Shown here piece after piece: positions 1 to 10,294 of a stretch of DNA of 64,000 bases. Source of the stretch: Microthyrium microscopicum (lineage: Eukaryota > Ascomycota > Dothideomycetes > Microthyriales > Microthyriaceae); NCBI GenBank assembly GCA_010405405.1, contig MU004238.1, forward strand, positions 1,936,374-2,000,373, written 5' to 3'. Made by a program: the position numbers and the translations under genes. The notes beneath the pieces are model-generated. The model was not told the DNA's origin and ran no database searches. It worked only from the letters and a program-made list of their open reading frames with translations. Numbering within the stretch: the first letter of the stretch is position 1; each line of letters starts with the position of its first letter.

Positions 1-62
1 TCATTCATTAATATCCAGCAGAGTTTTGCCTATGAATTGAGGAAGATCATATGTTATTTACC

Positions 63-1454
63 CTAGTCCAATGGCTCTCTCTTGACATCTCCATACCGTC
101 TCCTCGTCGGACTATCCCCATCACTCCCACTGCTCACTGCCCCAGAACTCATACTACTTAGATTACTCGCTCTTGTCTGCAGTGTTGCAGTAGGAGTCGT
201 AGGCCGCCCCTGACCTGCCGGCGTCAACTTCATCCGCCCACCAGCCACAAGAGAGTTTCGGCGTCCATCATCTGTCGTCAGCGTACTAGTAGCTTTTCGA
301 CGACGCCGTTGATCGCCTCCTACACTGCTGGTATTGCTTGTCGTACTCCACCGCCGTTCGCGCTCATCCGTCATTGGCTGCTCAGGAGCCCCAGGCCCGA
401 CTGACGATCGTGACGAGCTGCGACTGTGCGATCCCTCTCGCTCTTTGAGAACTGATGTGGCGCGTTTGTGCCTTGCGCTGCCTGCACGCGTTATGTCGGT
501 CTCAGGAGTCCGGCGTGAGACGGTCGAGTGCGTGTTCATGGTCGAGTTTGCAGTAAGCGCGAGTTGTCGACCGGGGAGCCACCAGAGCCATGGACTTTGC
601 TGTTTCGCTTCTGCATGCTGTTTGGCGCGGAATCGGCGACGGAGGTCTGTTCGACGCCTATTTTCGGCATCCCAGTATTCAGCGCGGTAAAGCTCCCAGT
701 TCTCACGAAACTCGGGTGTAAAGTGTTTGGGAAGAAGGAGGATCTTGATATAGTCTCCACCCGGAGCAATATCCTCCTCTGCTAGCTCTTTGCCATGACG
801 ATGGGACCGCGAAGTAGACTGGGGAGCTTTGCGGTCAGCGCTATATTCGATGAACTGGTAGTTGGAACCTGGTGTTTCAACAAGGCTGCTAAGAGGAAAC
901 AAGAAGCTAAGGTGCGAGAGCATATCCCGCCACCAAGGCCCTTTAAGTATGACCACCTTGCAGTTCATGCCGCGGAGACCGCGGTTCGTTGTGCGCAGCC
1001 ATTTCGCAGGCCAGCGTACACCTCTTTCCCACTGCCCGGTGAGCTTGAAGAGAAGACCCATGACAACGCCTGAAAGGAGGGCGACTTTTTCTATAATGTC
1101 GACCAACCAATACTCGCTGCCGCCCACGCCCGTCCCGTCGGCGCGGGGTCTTAGAAACTGGCACCATATGAAGTATACGGTCCATACGGCGAGGATTATG
1201 AGAACAAATGTATTTTGTCGGCGGCGCGCGCGCAGGGTGAGGTATTGCGAGCGCAATGAAGCTTCGAGTATTAAGAGATTTAGGTATATTTGAGGCGGTG
1301 AGGAGGGCAGGAGCGAGGTTGGGTCGGAGGGCGCGGGTGATGGGGAGCCCCGATGATCAGGAGTATTGGCTGAAGCGGCGGCGGCGACAGAGGGAAGACT
1401 GACATTTGGTGGAGGAGAACCTTTCACCAACTGGTCCAGGCCTGGATCGTCCAT
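63..1454 (-). CDS. SPO7: Spo7-like regulatory subunit of the Nem1-Spo7 phosphatase
   Basis: A single uninterrupted frame of 463 codons with an ATG start. After a Pro/Ser/Ala-rich N-terminus (residues 1-55) comes the Spo7 core: a conserved amphipathic stretch (about 56-80, LNLLILEASLRSQYL), one membrane segment at about 82-101 and a second at about 118-139, then a conserved soluble part with GMNCKVV and a WWRDM motif. The C-terminal third is Ser/Thr/Arg-rich and looks disordered. In yeast, Spo7 binds the phosphatase Nem1 in the nuclear envelope/ER; the pair dephosphorylates the phosphatidate phosphatase Pah1 and so steers lipid flow between membranes and storage. Family identity comes from the order of motifs and the two-helix hairpin. 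The protein is longer than yeast Spo7 because of its low-complexity ends. It is divergent from a lipid hydrolase gene (673-base gap). Confidence 0.85.
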   Translation of the reverse strand: MDDPGLDQLVKGSPPPNVSLPSVAAAASANTPDHRGSPSPAPSDPTSLLPSSPPQIYLNLLILEASLRSQYLTLRARRRQNTFVLIILAVWTVYFIWCQFLRPRADGTGVGGSEYWLVDIIEKVALLSGVVMGLLFKLTGQWERGVRWPAKWLRTTNRGLRGMNCKVVILKGPWWRDMLSHLSFLFPLSSLVETPGSNYQFIEYSADRKAPQSTSRSHRHGKELAEEDIAPGGDYIKILLLPKHFTPEFRENWELYRAEYWDAENRRRTDLRRRFRAKQHAEAKQQSPWLWWLPGRQLALTANSTMNTHSTVSRRTPETDITRAGSARHKRATSVLKEREGSHSRSSSRSSVGPGAPEQPMTDERERRWSTTSNTSSVGGDQRRRRKATSTLTTDDGRRNSLVAGGRMKLTPAGQGRPTTPTATLQTRASNLSSMSSGAVSSGSDGDSPTRRRYGDVKREPLD

Positions 1455-2127
1455 GAGAGCAGCTGTTGTGGTGTTGTACTTGTCAAGCTTTGGCGCATGT
1501 CGTGTGAGTTGGGTGGTTAACTAAGCGCAGAGTCAAGATTTGGCGAGCTAGATACTGTCATTCCAGTCATCTGTAACAATTGGCCATGGACGTCAGAAGC
1601 GGATTGTAGAACTGCTTTGGTGGATTGGGTTGTGTTGCCAATTGGATCTTGGTTCTTCACAGAGTGAGATCAAGATCAAAATGTCCATTCGGCTTGACCG
1701 GGGTAGTGATGGCCCGATTCCCGATTCCGATTGAGTGGAGTCGACTTGCCGACTTTAGCGTGGCCGGGTTTAACCGCTCGGCGCCGGGATTTAACTCCTT
1801 GAAGTTTCAATGATGATGAGCAAATGACTTTGAATTTCACGACAGCGAAGTCCATGCTGAACTTTAGCATTCCTTTTTCTTTCCATAATCTACATCCTCT
1901 AGGCTGCCGTATTCTGGCCTATTTAAGTTTCCCATACGGATTTCTGTTCCTGGAGTGGTTGTTTCCGCTTCATACATCCACCCGCCAGCAAGCTGTTCAT
2001 CCCTAGGCTGCCGTTATCGAGGCACTCATTGCTCAAAACCTCCCCTGCCCGTACTCCTCTAGCGGTACATTCACGCCCTCAACCACAGCGTCGAGTGCTC
2101 CCAGTACTTTTACAGCACTACGCCACA
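1455..2127. promoter_or_regulatory. Divergent promoter region between the Spo7-like and Cld1/ABHD5-like genes
   Basis: No supported gene lies here. The two flanking genes are transcribed away from each other, so both promoters must lie in this 673-base stretch. The stretch before the hydrolase ATG at 2128 (about 2030-2127) is pyrimidine-rich, as is usual for fungal leaders. Short frames here do not resemble proteins. Confidence 0.5.
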
Positions 2128-3739
2128 ATGACCTCCAGCGAATCGAATCAGCAAAGCCCATTGGCATCGCAACGCGAACAAGCCAACTCTCAAAGTCGAG
2201 CCTATTTCCCTCTCGGATACAAAGAGGCCTTCGGTCAATGGGTCAGTCGCAATCAGCTAATGGGTGTCAAATTATAAACAGCTAACATGAGGTAGTGGGC
2301 TGGCGTTTCGCCTGCCGAAACAGAGCATAAAGTACTCTCCTTTGTTCCCCGCCTGCAACGTCCCGATCTCGATATCAAAGACTCAAAATGTCGCAATAGA
2401 GAAGGCGTCAAATCCGATACAGATTCCATAGCATCAGCCGCATCAACAGATGACCCCTTCGGCGCGCGGAAATGGTTCATCAATCTTGTCAAACTATCGG
2501 GCAAAGATCGTGCCCTCAATGAGTTTAGCGTCGAACGAGTTGGAGAGCAGGTCGATAATGATTTGGTGATGCTTCACGGATACGGAGCTGGACTGGGCTT
2601 TTTCTACAAGAATTTTGAGGCTCTATCGCGTTTGGTAGGCTGGAAAGTTTATGCTCTTGATCTTCTGGGTATGGGCAGAAGTTCAAGACCCAGTTTCAAA
2701 ATCCACGCCAAAGACCATGAAGGAAAAATAAGAGAGGCTGAAAATTGGTTCATTGATGCGCTTGAAGAATGGCGGATAAAAAGAAACATTGAGAAATTTA
2801 CCCTTCTCGGTCACAGCATGGGTGGTTACATGGCCGTGGCATATGCTCTGAAGTACCCAGGAAGATTAAAGAAGCTCATTCTCGTATCGCCTGTCGGTAT
2901 TCCCGAAGATCCATACGCCGTCAAAGCCGAACTTCCCAATCCAGATACATCGACTATGCAAGCCGAAGCTCTCCAAGATCAAGAGTCCATCGCCAATGGA
3001 GAAGAAGCACCAGCTCCAAGAAGGAGGATACCCAAGTGGGTAGAATATCTCTGGGATGCCAACGTTTCTCCTTTCTCCGTCGTCCGTCTAGTTGGACCCC
3101 TTGGACCCTCCTTAGTGTCTGGCTGGACCACCCGCCGTTTCTCACATTTGCCACCAAAAGAAGCTCAAGCCCTCCACGACTACTCCTATAGCCTCTTCAG
3201 ACAACGAGGAAGCGGCGAATACGCTTTGGCCTATATCCTCGCTCCAGGTGCCTTTGCTAGAAGCCCTCTGATCCATCGGATTCAAGGAGTTGGGCGACAA
3301 GTTCTGGCTCCCCATGCCGCACCGACCGTTGATGACGTCGCGTCACAAGCGTCTGCTGCACGAGAAAGCGGCATTCCGGTGGTGATGATGTATGGCGATC
3401 ATGATTGGATGGATGTAGATGGTGGACGCAACGCCGAACGTAAGATTCTAGAAGAGAAATCGAAAGCATTAGAAGGGAAAAGCGCAGACGAGTGGAAGAA
3501 AGATCAAGGGTACGTACTTCTCAAGGTTCGTAAAGACTTTTGTTATACTAACATGTGACAGTGATGCCAAGGTTGTGATTGTTAAGAATGCTGGTCATCA
3601 TTTATATCTCGATGGGTAAGTACTTTACATTGACTACTTGGTTTCAATTCTGACAGATTTTAGTTACGATGAGTTCAACGAAATCATGATTGATGAGCTC
3701 AAAGACGTTGAAAAGCGAGAACGCGCTTCTCGATCGTAG
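2128..3739 (+). CDS. Alpha/beta hydrolase of the ABHD4/5-Cld1 family (phospholipid acyl hydrolase/acyltransferase)
   Basis: Four exons: 2128-2241, 2296-3509, 3562-3615 and 3664-3739. They join in frame with canonical GT..AG ends and branch points (gctaac, actaac) and give 485 residues. The oxyanion region HGYGAG is at about 132-137, the nucleophile elbow GHSMGG at 210-215 (Ser212), a likely acid Asp near 406 in YGDHD, and the catalytic His in GHH near 455. The His is followed by Asp460, giving the HX4D motif known from CGI-58/ABHD5. Yeast relatives are Cld1 (cardiolipin deacylase in mitochondria) and Ict1 (lysophosphatidate acyltransferase). The sequence alone does not tell which reaction this one performs. 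The start is chosen because the first ATG gives an N-terminus that runs in frame into exon 2. Family is confident, exact substrate is not. Confidence 0.85.
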
Positions 3740-4344
3740 AACATGGATCTCTTTGTGCTACTTATGTCCGCGACGATATCCCATAGATTTTATCATAGAC
3801 TTTAGCGCAACTTAGAAGTATTTAACTCAAGCTTTTAATCTTTCCGCATCAGGTGTGAGAATCTCTTTGAGCCATTGGAGCAATGCAATGTTTGAGAACA
3901 ATGCCTCGAGGCTTGGACAAAGAAACACATTATCATATGGTTGAGGACAAATTGTTTGAGCACCTCCATTGTATTGGATTTTCTGAGCGCGTGCCCTCTA
4001 TGGCTGAAAATGGTTGTGAAAGCATTGTTTCTGTATAGTAAGTAGTATGGTCTTTCAAGTTGCAAAGTAACTATCACTTGACAAGTTCGTAATGTATTCA
4101 TCGAATGGAACTAGTATAATCACATACATCAGAACTAGTGGTTCAAAGATATTCTCGCAGGGAAAGCACATCAACTGATGTCTTCGAAGTTCATTTAACA
4201 AGCAGATTGTTCTGAATGTCATACATGCCTCGATATGTCAACTCTCGAGATGTCTGATATTTATAGTACACTCTCACAACATCGGAAGGCATGTCCGTCA
4301 AAACATACTAGATACGCTGACAGAGAAAGTTGCACCTCACTGTA
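3740..4344. other. Intergenic, nothing recognised
   Basis: This spacer lies between the hydrolase stop and the next possible start. Only short unconvincing frames occur, including one of 88 codons on the minus strand with no protein-like features. It presumably holds the hydrolase terminator and the promoter of the small downstream gene. Confidence 0.5.
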
Positions 4345-5025
4345 ATGTCAGCATATCCAACCTCCAGCTGGAACCCCAGCTATCCAACCTGGAACCCCAG
4401 ATTCTTGGACTGGAATTCAAGAGCATTCAGAGGATACGCAAAATGGTGTTTGCGCTACCTAAGATTTGGGGGCAAATACCTGAAATCGAGCAGCAAATAT
4501 ATCAACGTCACCGCCGAATTCCACTCCGCACCACCAAAGTTGGACATGACAATTTCCGTTCCCTGCGTCGACAGGTGGCTCGGGAGATTGGGTTTCCACG
4601 GTATCTTGCAACTTCACTTCCTTGCGAAGCTTACAGGATTTCTCCTTGAACTGGCTCTAGTTTCTAAGGGTATGATGGGTGGCTTCGGTGGTGGTAGTCC
4701 AATTTGGACTCGCAGGATTTGGGGTGTAGGTTCTGTTAAGGATCCCATGGGACCATTCCCAGGTATGCCATTTCCAGGTGGGGAACCACCCGATGACGAG
4801 AATGGTGATGATGATGACAGCGATGGAGGTAGCGGGTCATCTTCGTCTGGTTCATCTTCGTCTGGCTACCGGAGACGGCGCCGTTTCGATCCAGATGATG
4901 TTGAGTTAGGTCTCACGAATATGGACCGCGAGGAGGCAAGCATCTACATGCCTTTGCTTCTGGCTGGCCAAGAGGCTATGAGGCAGCGCTACTATCAGAC
5001 AGATCTAAGCAGAAAAGATTATTAG
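4345..5025 (+). CDS. Hypothetical protein with acidic, Ser/Gly-rich C-terminal half
   Basis: I do not recognise this protein. The first in-frame ATG at 4345 gives 226 residues. The N-terminus is rich in Trp/Asn/Pro (repeated WNP/WN motifs within residues 1-30). A moderately hydrophobic stretch lies near residues 88-110 (LQLHFLAKLTGFLLEL). It is followed by a Gly-rich segment, a Pro/Gly-rich segment, an acidic run (DDENGDDDDSD), a Ser/Gly repeat (SSSSG twice) and a basic patch (YRRRRRFDPDD). The C-terminus reads like a normal soluble helix. Composition is biased enough that the frame could be a chance ORF, but its length and the ordered C-terminus favour a real small gene. Function is unknown. 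Confidence 0.45.
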   Translation: MSAYPTSSWNPSYPTWNPRFLDWNSRAFRGYAKWCLRYLRFGGKYLKSSSKYINVTAEFHSAPPKLDMTISVPCVDRWLGRLGFHGILQLHFLAKLTGFLLELALVSKGMMGGFGGGSPIWTRRIWGVGSVKDPMGPFPGMPFPGGEPPDDENGDDDDSDGGSGSSSSGSSSSGYRRRRRFDPDDVELGLTNMDREEASIYMPLLLAGQEAMRQRYYQTDLSRKDY

Positions 5026-5870
5026 ACATCTCAATTTTGGCCTCTGGGCCGCATATTTAATATTCAATTCAATCCAGTTACTTTCTGTACCAAAGATCTT
5101 TGTGCATTTTTACTTACCAGTCATATCCCATTCCGCCATACTCTATTAATAATAACATATTAAAAACCTTCCATTATCACAATCTACTAGGATTATATAC
5201 CTTATTAAATACGTCTACAGAACAAAGTAATTATTGAAAGCTATACCGCAATTGTCAATGAGTGTCTAGCATACAATGAGTCTTGTGAGTGTATTGATTG
5301 ATATCGATATTTACAATGGTACATTATAAATATTAAAATAACATCTGTCCACATAGTTGTAAAATGATAGATTATCTTTACAGCAATGAGCGCCTATTCT
5401 GGGATTCAGGGGTACACAACAAAAACTCACCAATCAGCGAGCGTAGCAAAAGCGTTGTTGTTATTTTGAGATAAACCCCTTTTCAGCCTCAGTCGAGACA
5501 GTTTGCCAAAATAGTACACTAGCAAAGTATTAACCAGCAGACGCACTGGATATGCGGAGCAATGCGTGATTCATAGGTTTAGGTAAATCTATTTATATTG
5601 GTTTAGAGCATTTTCTGTTGGAAGGCTTTGTTTCCAGAGTATTACCACCAAAGCCGTGTGCCCTACAAAGCAGTTCTTTCGACCTAAAATTTCACCATCA
5701 TTATTGGCTGCTATGCTATATTAATTTGTCAATGACCTTGCCCAGATTGGCCGGGTTACTATAGCTCAGAAACATCACCGCACGGTCATTTCTCTATATG
5801 AACCACCACATCACCTTTACTTCAGCAAAGGTTCCCAACAACAATGGGCTGAACATATCAAGATCTGTCA
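5026..5870. other. AT-rich intergenic spacer, nothing recognised
   Basis: The first 350 bases are visibly AT-rich. I see no coding frame, tRNA or repeat structure that I can support. It should contain the terminator of the upstream gene and the promoter of the secreted hydrolase. Confidence 0.5.
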
Positions 5871-8048
5871 ATGTCTTGGCTAGCTTGGTATGTTGGAGCG
5901 CTTTGGCTTGTCCTGACAGCGCCATGCTTCGCAGCTATTGATCGGCTCCAGGTGGTTGATAAGTTTAACCCGCAACGAAATAGTACTGCCAATAAGACTG
6001 ATTGGGAGACTCCACTCCAAGTTGGCAACGGTAACTTCGCATTCAATGCCGATATCACTGGATTACAGACAATTAAGCCATTCAATACTTTGAGTGTATG
6101 GGGTTGGCATAATTCGACACCACCACCAACGGATATTATTCTGCAAAGGAGTAAGGACGAAGAAGTGCAACTTCAAGACTGTTTCTGGTTACATGAAACA
6201 GTATGGACACCACCAGCAAATAGAACTTCATGGCCTGAGGCAGAACCGCCTACTCCATTGTCTGATCCAGAACCCGAAAAGATAACGTACTCAGAATGGC
6301 AAAGAAGGAATCCTCATCGTATCAATCTGGGAAGAGTTGGACTTCTTTATAACGGCAAAGAAATCGCAGCACAGGACATATCGGAAACCAAACAGCGTCT
6401 GAATCTTTCATCTGGAGTTATAGCTTCGGCTTTTACCCTTGACAACAGTTCTGTCGAAGTTGAAACTATGGCATCACCAAGTCTCGATGCACTCGCGTTC
6501 CGGATTCAAGCAGAGTCCCTAGAACCGGGCAATCTGTCGGTCTTCCTAGATTTCCCATATCCCGTGACCAACAAGAAGTTCGAAGCACCGTATATGGGGA
6601 ACTACCGGGTTCCTGATAAGCACACTACCACTATAAAACAATGGTCAAGTCGAGCAGAACTCAAACGACAAATTGACGGTACGACATATTTCGTCAATGT
6701 TGCCTGGGATACTGGAACCCCAAACACCAAAATCAGAAGAGTGTCAGGCTCTCATCGATTCATGTTCAATACAACGTCAGCCACACAGGTCAACTTTGTG
6801 GTTCACTACAGTCGTTCTTCCCCTGGCTTCACTCCTGGATTTGAGGCAATCAAACGTGACTCCAAATGGTTTTGGCAGAATTATTGGAAAGATGGTGCAT
6901 TCATCGACTGCACTTCTACGGCAGATCCCAAAGCTCAGGAGCTCCAGCGGCGTATTATTCAGTCACAATATCTTCTTGCTGTAAACTCTGCTGGTACTGA
7001 TCCGCCCCAGGAATCTGGACTGGTCAATAATGGTTGGTACGGAAAGTTTCACATGGAGATGGTTTTCTGGCACCTAGCACATTGGGAACGATGGGGCAAG
7101 TGGGAACGACTTGGAACAGTGATACCATCCATCTACAATCGCTTCTTAAATTCTAGTGTTGTTCGCGCAACTTCACAAGGCTACGAAGGTGCACGCTGGG
7201 GAAAGATGAGCGACTCCGAGGGCGTCTCATCTCCTGGGGAGGTCAACTCTCTTCTAATCTGGCAGCAACCACATCCCTTTTACTTTGCGGAACTCGAATA
7301 CAGCGTTTTCCCTACGCAACATACACTCCAGAAATGGCACCCCATCCTTGAAGCTACCTCCCGTTTCATGGTTTCTTTCCCGCGTTACAACTCCGAGACT
7401 AAAGTCTACGATCTAGCACCACCAATACACATTGTCAGCGAAAACACCCGTCCTAACATGACCAAAAATCCTACGTTTGAGCTCGCCTACTGGCGTTTCG
7501 GGCTACAGACTATGTCCTCCTGGTACACACGCCAGTCAATTCCTGTCCCATCGAAACTCACCGAAGTTTACGAAAATCTCGCCCCATTCCCTCACGCCAA
7601 CGGCACATATATCCACTCCGAAAATCTCGCCGGAATGTGGACTGATCCGCGCCTGACATCGAACCATCCGGCTCTGGCTGGTATCTTCGGCATGCTTCCA
7701 CCAGATCCACGCCTGAACTATACCCTCTTCACATCTACAATGGCACATATCTACGAGCGCTGGAACTTTACCGGCGCGTATGGTTGGGATTACGCACTAC
7801 TCGCCATGACTGCGGTCCGAATGGGTGACAGCCAGCGAGCTGTTGATCTCCTGTTAGACATGGGTATGGATGATGCTGGATATCCAGCCGGAGGTGGTCG
7901 AAGTGGTGTGCCTGCGCCATATTTCCCGAGTAGTGGCGGATTGTTACTGGCAAGTGCCATGTTGGCAGGTGGGTGGCGGGAGCTGGGCGGCAGACACTGG
8001 CCCAAGGGATGGACTTGCGAAGCAGAGGGTTTCGGGCCTGGAATTTAA
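5871..8048 (+). CDS. Secreted six-hairpin (alpha/alpha)6 glycosidase-like protein
   Basis: A single exon of 725 codons. The N-terminus is a classical signal peptide (hydrophobic core in residues 3-20, ending APCFA-A). The mature part opens with a beta-rich domain (VGNGNFAFNADITGLQT), as found in six-hairpin glycosidases of the GH65/GH95 type. The second half is rich in Trp and aromatic helix motifs (FWHLAHWERWGKWERL, GAYGWDYALLAMTAVRMGD). About a dozen N-X-S/T sequons (for example RNST, ANKT, HNST, ANRT, LNYT, WNFT) fit an exported glycoprotein. It probably acts outside the cell on a plant or fungal polysaccharide. I cannot identify catalytic acids with certainty, so the GH family and substrate stay open. 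No introns are needed. Confidence 0.7.
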   Translation: MSWLAWYVGALWLVLTAPCFAAIDRLQVVDKFNPQRNSTANKTDWETPLQVGNGNFAFNADITGLQTIKPFNTLSVWGWHNSTPPPTDIILQRSKDEEVQLQDCFWLHETVWTPPANRTSWPEAEPPTPLSDPEPEKITYSEWQRRNPHRINLGRVGLLYNGKEIAAQDISETKQRLNLSSGVIASAFTLDNSSVEVETMASPSLDALAFRIQAESLEPGNLSVFLDFPYPVTNKKFEAPYMGNYRVPDKHTTTIKQWSSRAELKRQIDGTTYFVNVAWDTGTPNTKIRRVSGSHRFMFNTTSATQVNFVVHYSRSSPGFTPGFEAIKRDSKWFWQNYWKDGAFIDCTSTADPKAQELQRRIIQSQYLLAVNSAGTDPPQESGLVNNGWYGKFHMEMVFWHLAHWERWGKWERLGTVIPSIYNRFLNSSVVRATSQGYEGARWGKMSDSEGVSSPGEVNSLLIWQQPHPFYFAELEYSVFPTQHTLQKWHPILEATSRFMVSFPRYNSETKVYDLAPPIHIVSENTRPNMTKNPTFELAYWRFGLQTMSSWYTRQSIPVPSKLTEVYENLAPFPHANGTYIHSENLAGMWTDPRLTSNHPALAGIFGMLPPDPRLNYTLFTSTMAHIYERWNFTGAYGWDYALLAMTAVRMGDSQRAVDLLLDMGMDDAGYPAGGGRSGVPAPYFPSSGGLLLASAMLAGGWRELGGRHWPKGWTCEAEGFGPGI

Positions 8049-8431
8049 AATTGTTGGGGACAATCAACTAGAGTAGGGGTTATAAGGCAGCGACTTCGTA
8101 ACTATGAGTAAATTTTATTTTCGGTATATAGCAATCTCTAAACGTCAATCATACATATAGGAGTAATACTTCGTCAACATGTCTCATGTGCTTTGTCGTT
8201 GTTCAGATGTGATACTCTAATCGTTGATATTTGCGAGAATTCGTTCAAGGGTTGACATCATTTCCCTTTCGTTAAAGAGCATAAAGGACAGCTTTTTGTA
8301 TGCGTGCCTCCATTGGCACCATTGTTTTTCAATTTTCTACTTTCTACATGATATCATATCTTTCAAGCGTCCCAATGCATTGCGAATGTACCACAACACT
8401 CAAATGGCTGCTAGTCTGTTCTAAGATTAGG
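8049..8431. other. Convergent 3' spacer
   Basis: This lies between the stops of the glycosidase-like gene (+) and the kinase (-). It is AT-rich with no supported gene. It must carry both polyadenylation regions. Confidence 0.5.
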
Positions 8432-10294
8432 TTATCGCTTGAATAGCGGGTTCTGATATGTCAACTTACCTGCGGCCGCCTTTCGCTTCTGAACTTTGAT
8501 GTCGAAACGTTGTTTTTTCTCAGTTGCGAATCTGGCCTCCCAGTACTGACAAAGGTTTGCCAGGAAACCGTCATAGGTCAAGGATAGTAGAGCTTCAGCA
8601 TCGAACTGTTCAATCCGATAAGTGCCATCAGAGCTTTGGCTTTTCATGGAGATATTTGACCATTCTTCCTTCATCTGGGCGAGTATAGAGCCTGCTGATG
8701 GTCGCACAGCGTCCGGGCAGTCCTTTGGTTTACTTATTGGGCCCATCATCTTGTGCATAAAGTATGATATGGAAGTTGAATATCGCTTGACAGGATAGTC
8801 CAGGCCGTGATCTCTTCTGCTTGACCAGTTCCAATCGCAATCCTCAAAGTTCAGATGAACTTTTATTGGATTCAGAGGTTGTTGGTTTAGTGCTGCCGGC
8901 ACATTGATTGCTGGTGAGAGGGATCCATATTCGAGATCTTCCGGTCTACCATGATAATAGTCGTTGAGGACCTCACCTAGGTACCGCGGACTTTGCCTTG
9001 CCATAATTTGATGGATGCTTCGACCTAGCGACCAAACATCATAAGCTGGACTCATAAGAGGGTATTCTGGGGCAACATATTTCTCAGTGACGGGTCGGGC
9101 TGTGGATGAAGTTTCAGCTTTCGCGAAAATGGCGACTCCAAAATCAGCGAGTACGAAGCTCCAGCCCTTGATCTCGTGTCCGTAGTTGGGGGTATGATGG
9201 ACGAGGATGTTTTGCGGCTTCATATCACGATGTATGATAGGAGCCCAGCTTTTGTTGTTCTCTTTTGCCACACCAGCCCCTGTATGAAGGAAATCCAGCG
9301 CAGAAAGGATGTCGATTACACTTTTCCAGACAAGTTCCTCAGGAAACGGAAGCATTTTCTTTACCCGACCATCGCTTTGATGGATTTCGACTCGGCGGGA
9401 GAGGTCGGACAAGTCGCCCATATTATATCGCTTGAAAATCATGGTAGTCCAGAAGTTGTTGTCGACAGATACATCGAAGAACTCGGCAACGTTCGGGTGA
9501 CGATGGCCCTTCTCTAAGAATCGCTCGAACCAAGCTCTCTCTCGGTTGTTCTCAAACGCTGGTCCCATTTTTAGTACCATTTCCTCACCTTTTCGAGGCA
9601 TGTTGATGATATGCTTGCCTGCCATGGAATACTTAAAGTACTTACGGAGTTTGTAAACCCGACCGTACCCTCCTTCTCCCAGAAGATCTTCGTGAGCCAC
9701 ATTGAAATGTGACAAAAGCTGCCGACGTTGTTTCTCATGAGTGTTGTCCCAGCGACCAAGGGTTTTTTCAGTTGTATCACCGTAGAATTTCTCCAATTCT
9801 TCGCGGCAACTGAGAGTCTTATGTTTCCAGGTTTCTTCACGTTGAAGATGTTGCTCGATTTGATCTGTGATTAAATTGTTCCGAGCTGTACGAGGCCAGT
9901 ACCAATTTTGGAGAGCTTCGCGCTTGTCGAGAACCTCCTCGCTGGTGTCTTCAGGATAGGGTCGCTCCGGAGAGACCGCTCGAACCTCGCGTGCTTCGTC
10001 CATTGGATCATTATTCGGTAGTGCAAGGTATAGCTTGTCTAGTGGAAAGTAGAACTCACCAAATTGCGGGCCAGGATTAGCACATGCTGCATCGTTGCTC
10101 GTCGTCTGAGCGAAGCTGTCATTGTTGTTATATGCGCAGCTTGCATCGTCATCTGCTTTGGTACCGTTTGGCTCGTTGGTGAGTAGCTTCGACGATTTAG
10201 GAGAGGACATCGTAGCCCGTTTTGTGGGTGTAATCGTGGTCGAATACAGCAATGCTGAGGCTTTGGCGCTGAAGTTTTCAGTACTTTTATTCAC
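8432..10294 (-). CDS. Serine/threonine protein kinase (divergent, HRD-type)
   Basis: A single exon of 620 codons. The Gly-rich loop GEGGYGRV is at 206-213, the ATP-binding Lys at 242 (MVLK), the catalytic loop HRDMKPQN at 355-362, DFG at 384-386 and the activation-segment APE at 408-410, followed by YDVWSLGRSIHQIM. All residues needed for catalysis are present, so it is probably active. The 200-residue N-terminal region is partly low complexity, then helical and charged (HEKQRRQLLSHFNV just before the kinase fold). A second in-frame Met at residue 29 (position 10210) is an alternative start. It is divergent from a second kinase with the same flanking motifs. Target and pathway are unknown; it does not match a well-known named kinase. 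Confidence 0.8.
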   Translation of the reverse strand: MNKSTENFSAKASALLYSTTITPTKRATMSSPKSSKLLTNEPNGTKADDDASCAYNNNDSFAQTTSNDAACANPGPQFGEFYFPLDKLYLALPNNDPMDEAREVRAVSPERPYPEDTSEEVLDKREALQNWYWPRTARNNLITDQIEQHLQREETWKHKTLSCREELEKFYGDTTEKTLGRWDNTHEKQRRQLLSHFNVAHEDLLGEGGYGRVYKLRKYFKYSMAGKHIINMPRKGEEMVLKMGPAFENNRERAWFERFLEKGHRHPNVAEFFDVSVDNNFWTTMIFKRYNMGDLSDLSRRVEIHQSDGRVKKMLPFPEELVWKSVIDILSALDFLHTGAGVAKENNKSWAPIIHRDMKPQNILVHHTPNYGHEIKGWSFVLADFGVAIFAKAETSSTARPVTEKYVAPEYPLMSPAYDVWSLGRSIHQIMARQSPRYLGEVLNDYYHGRPEDLEYGSLSPAINVPAALNQQPLNPIKVHLNFEDCDWNWSSRRDHGLDYPVKRYSTSISYFMHKMMGPISKPKDCPDAVRPSAGSILAQMKEEWSNISMKSQSSDGTYRIEQFDAEALLSLTYDGFLANLCQYWEARFATEKKQRFDIKVQKRKAAAGKLTYQNPLFKR

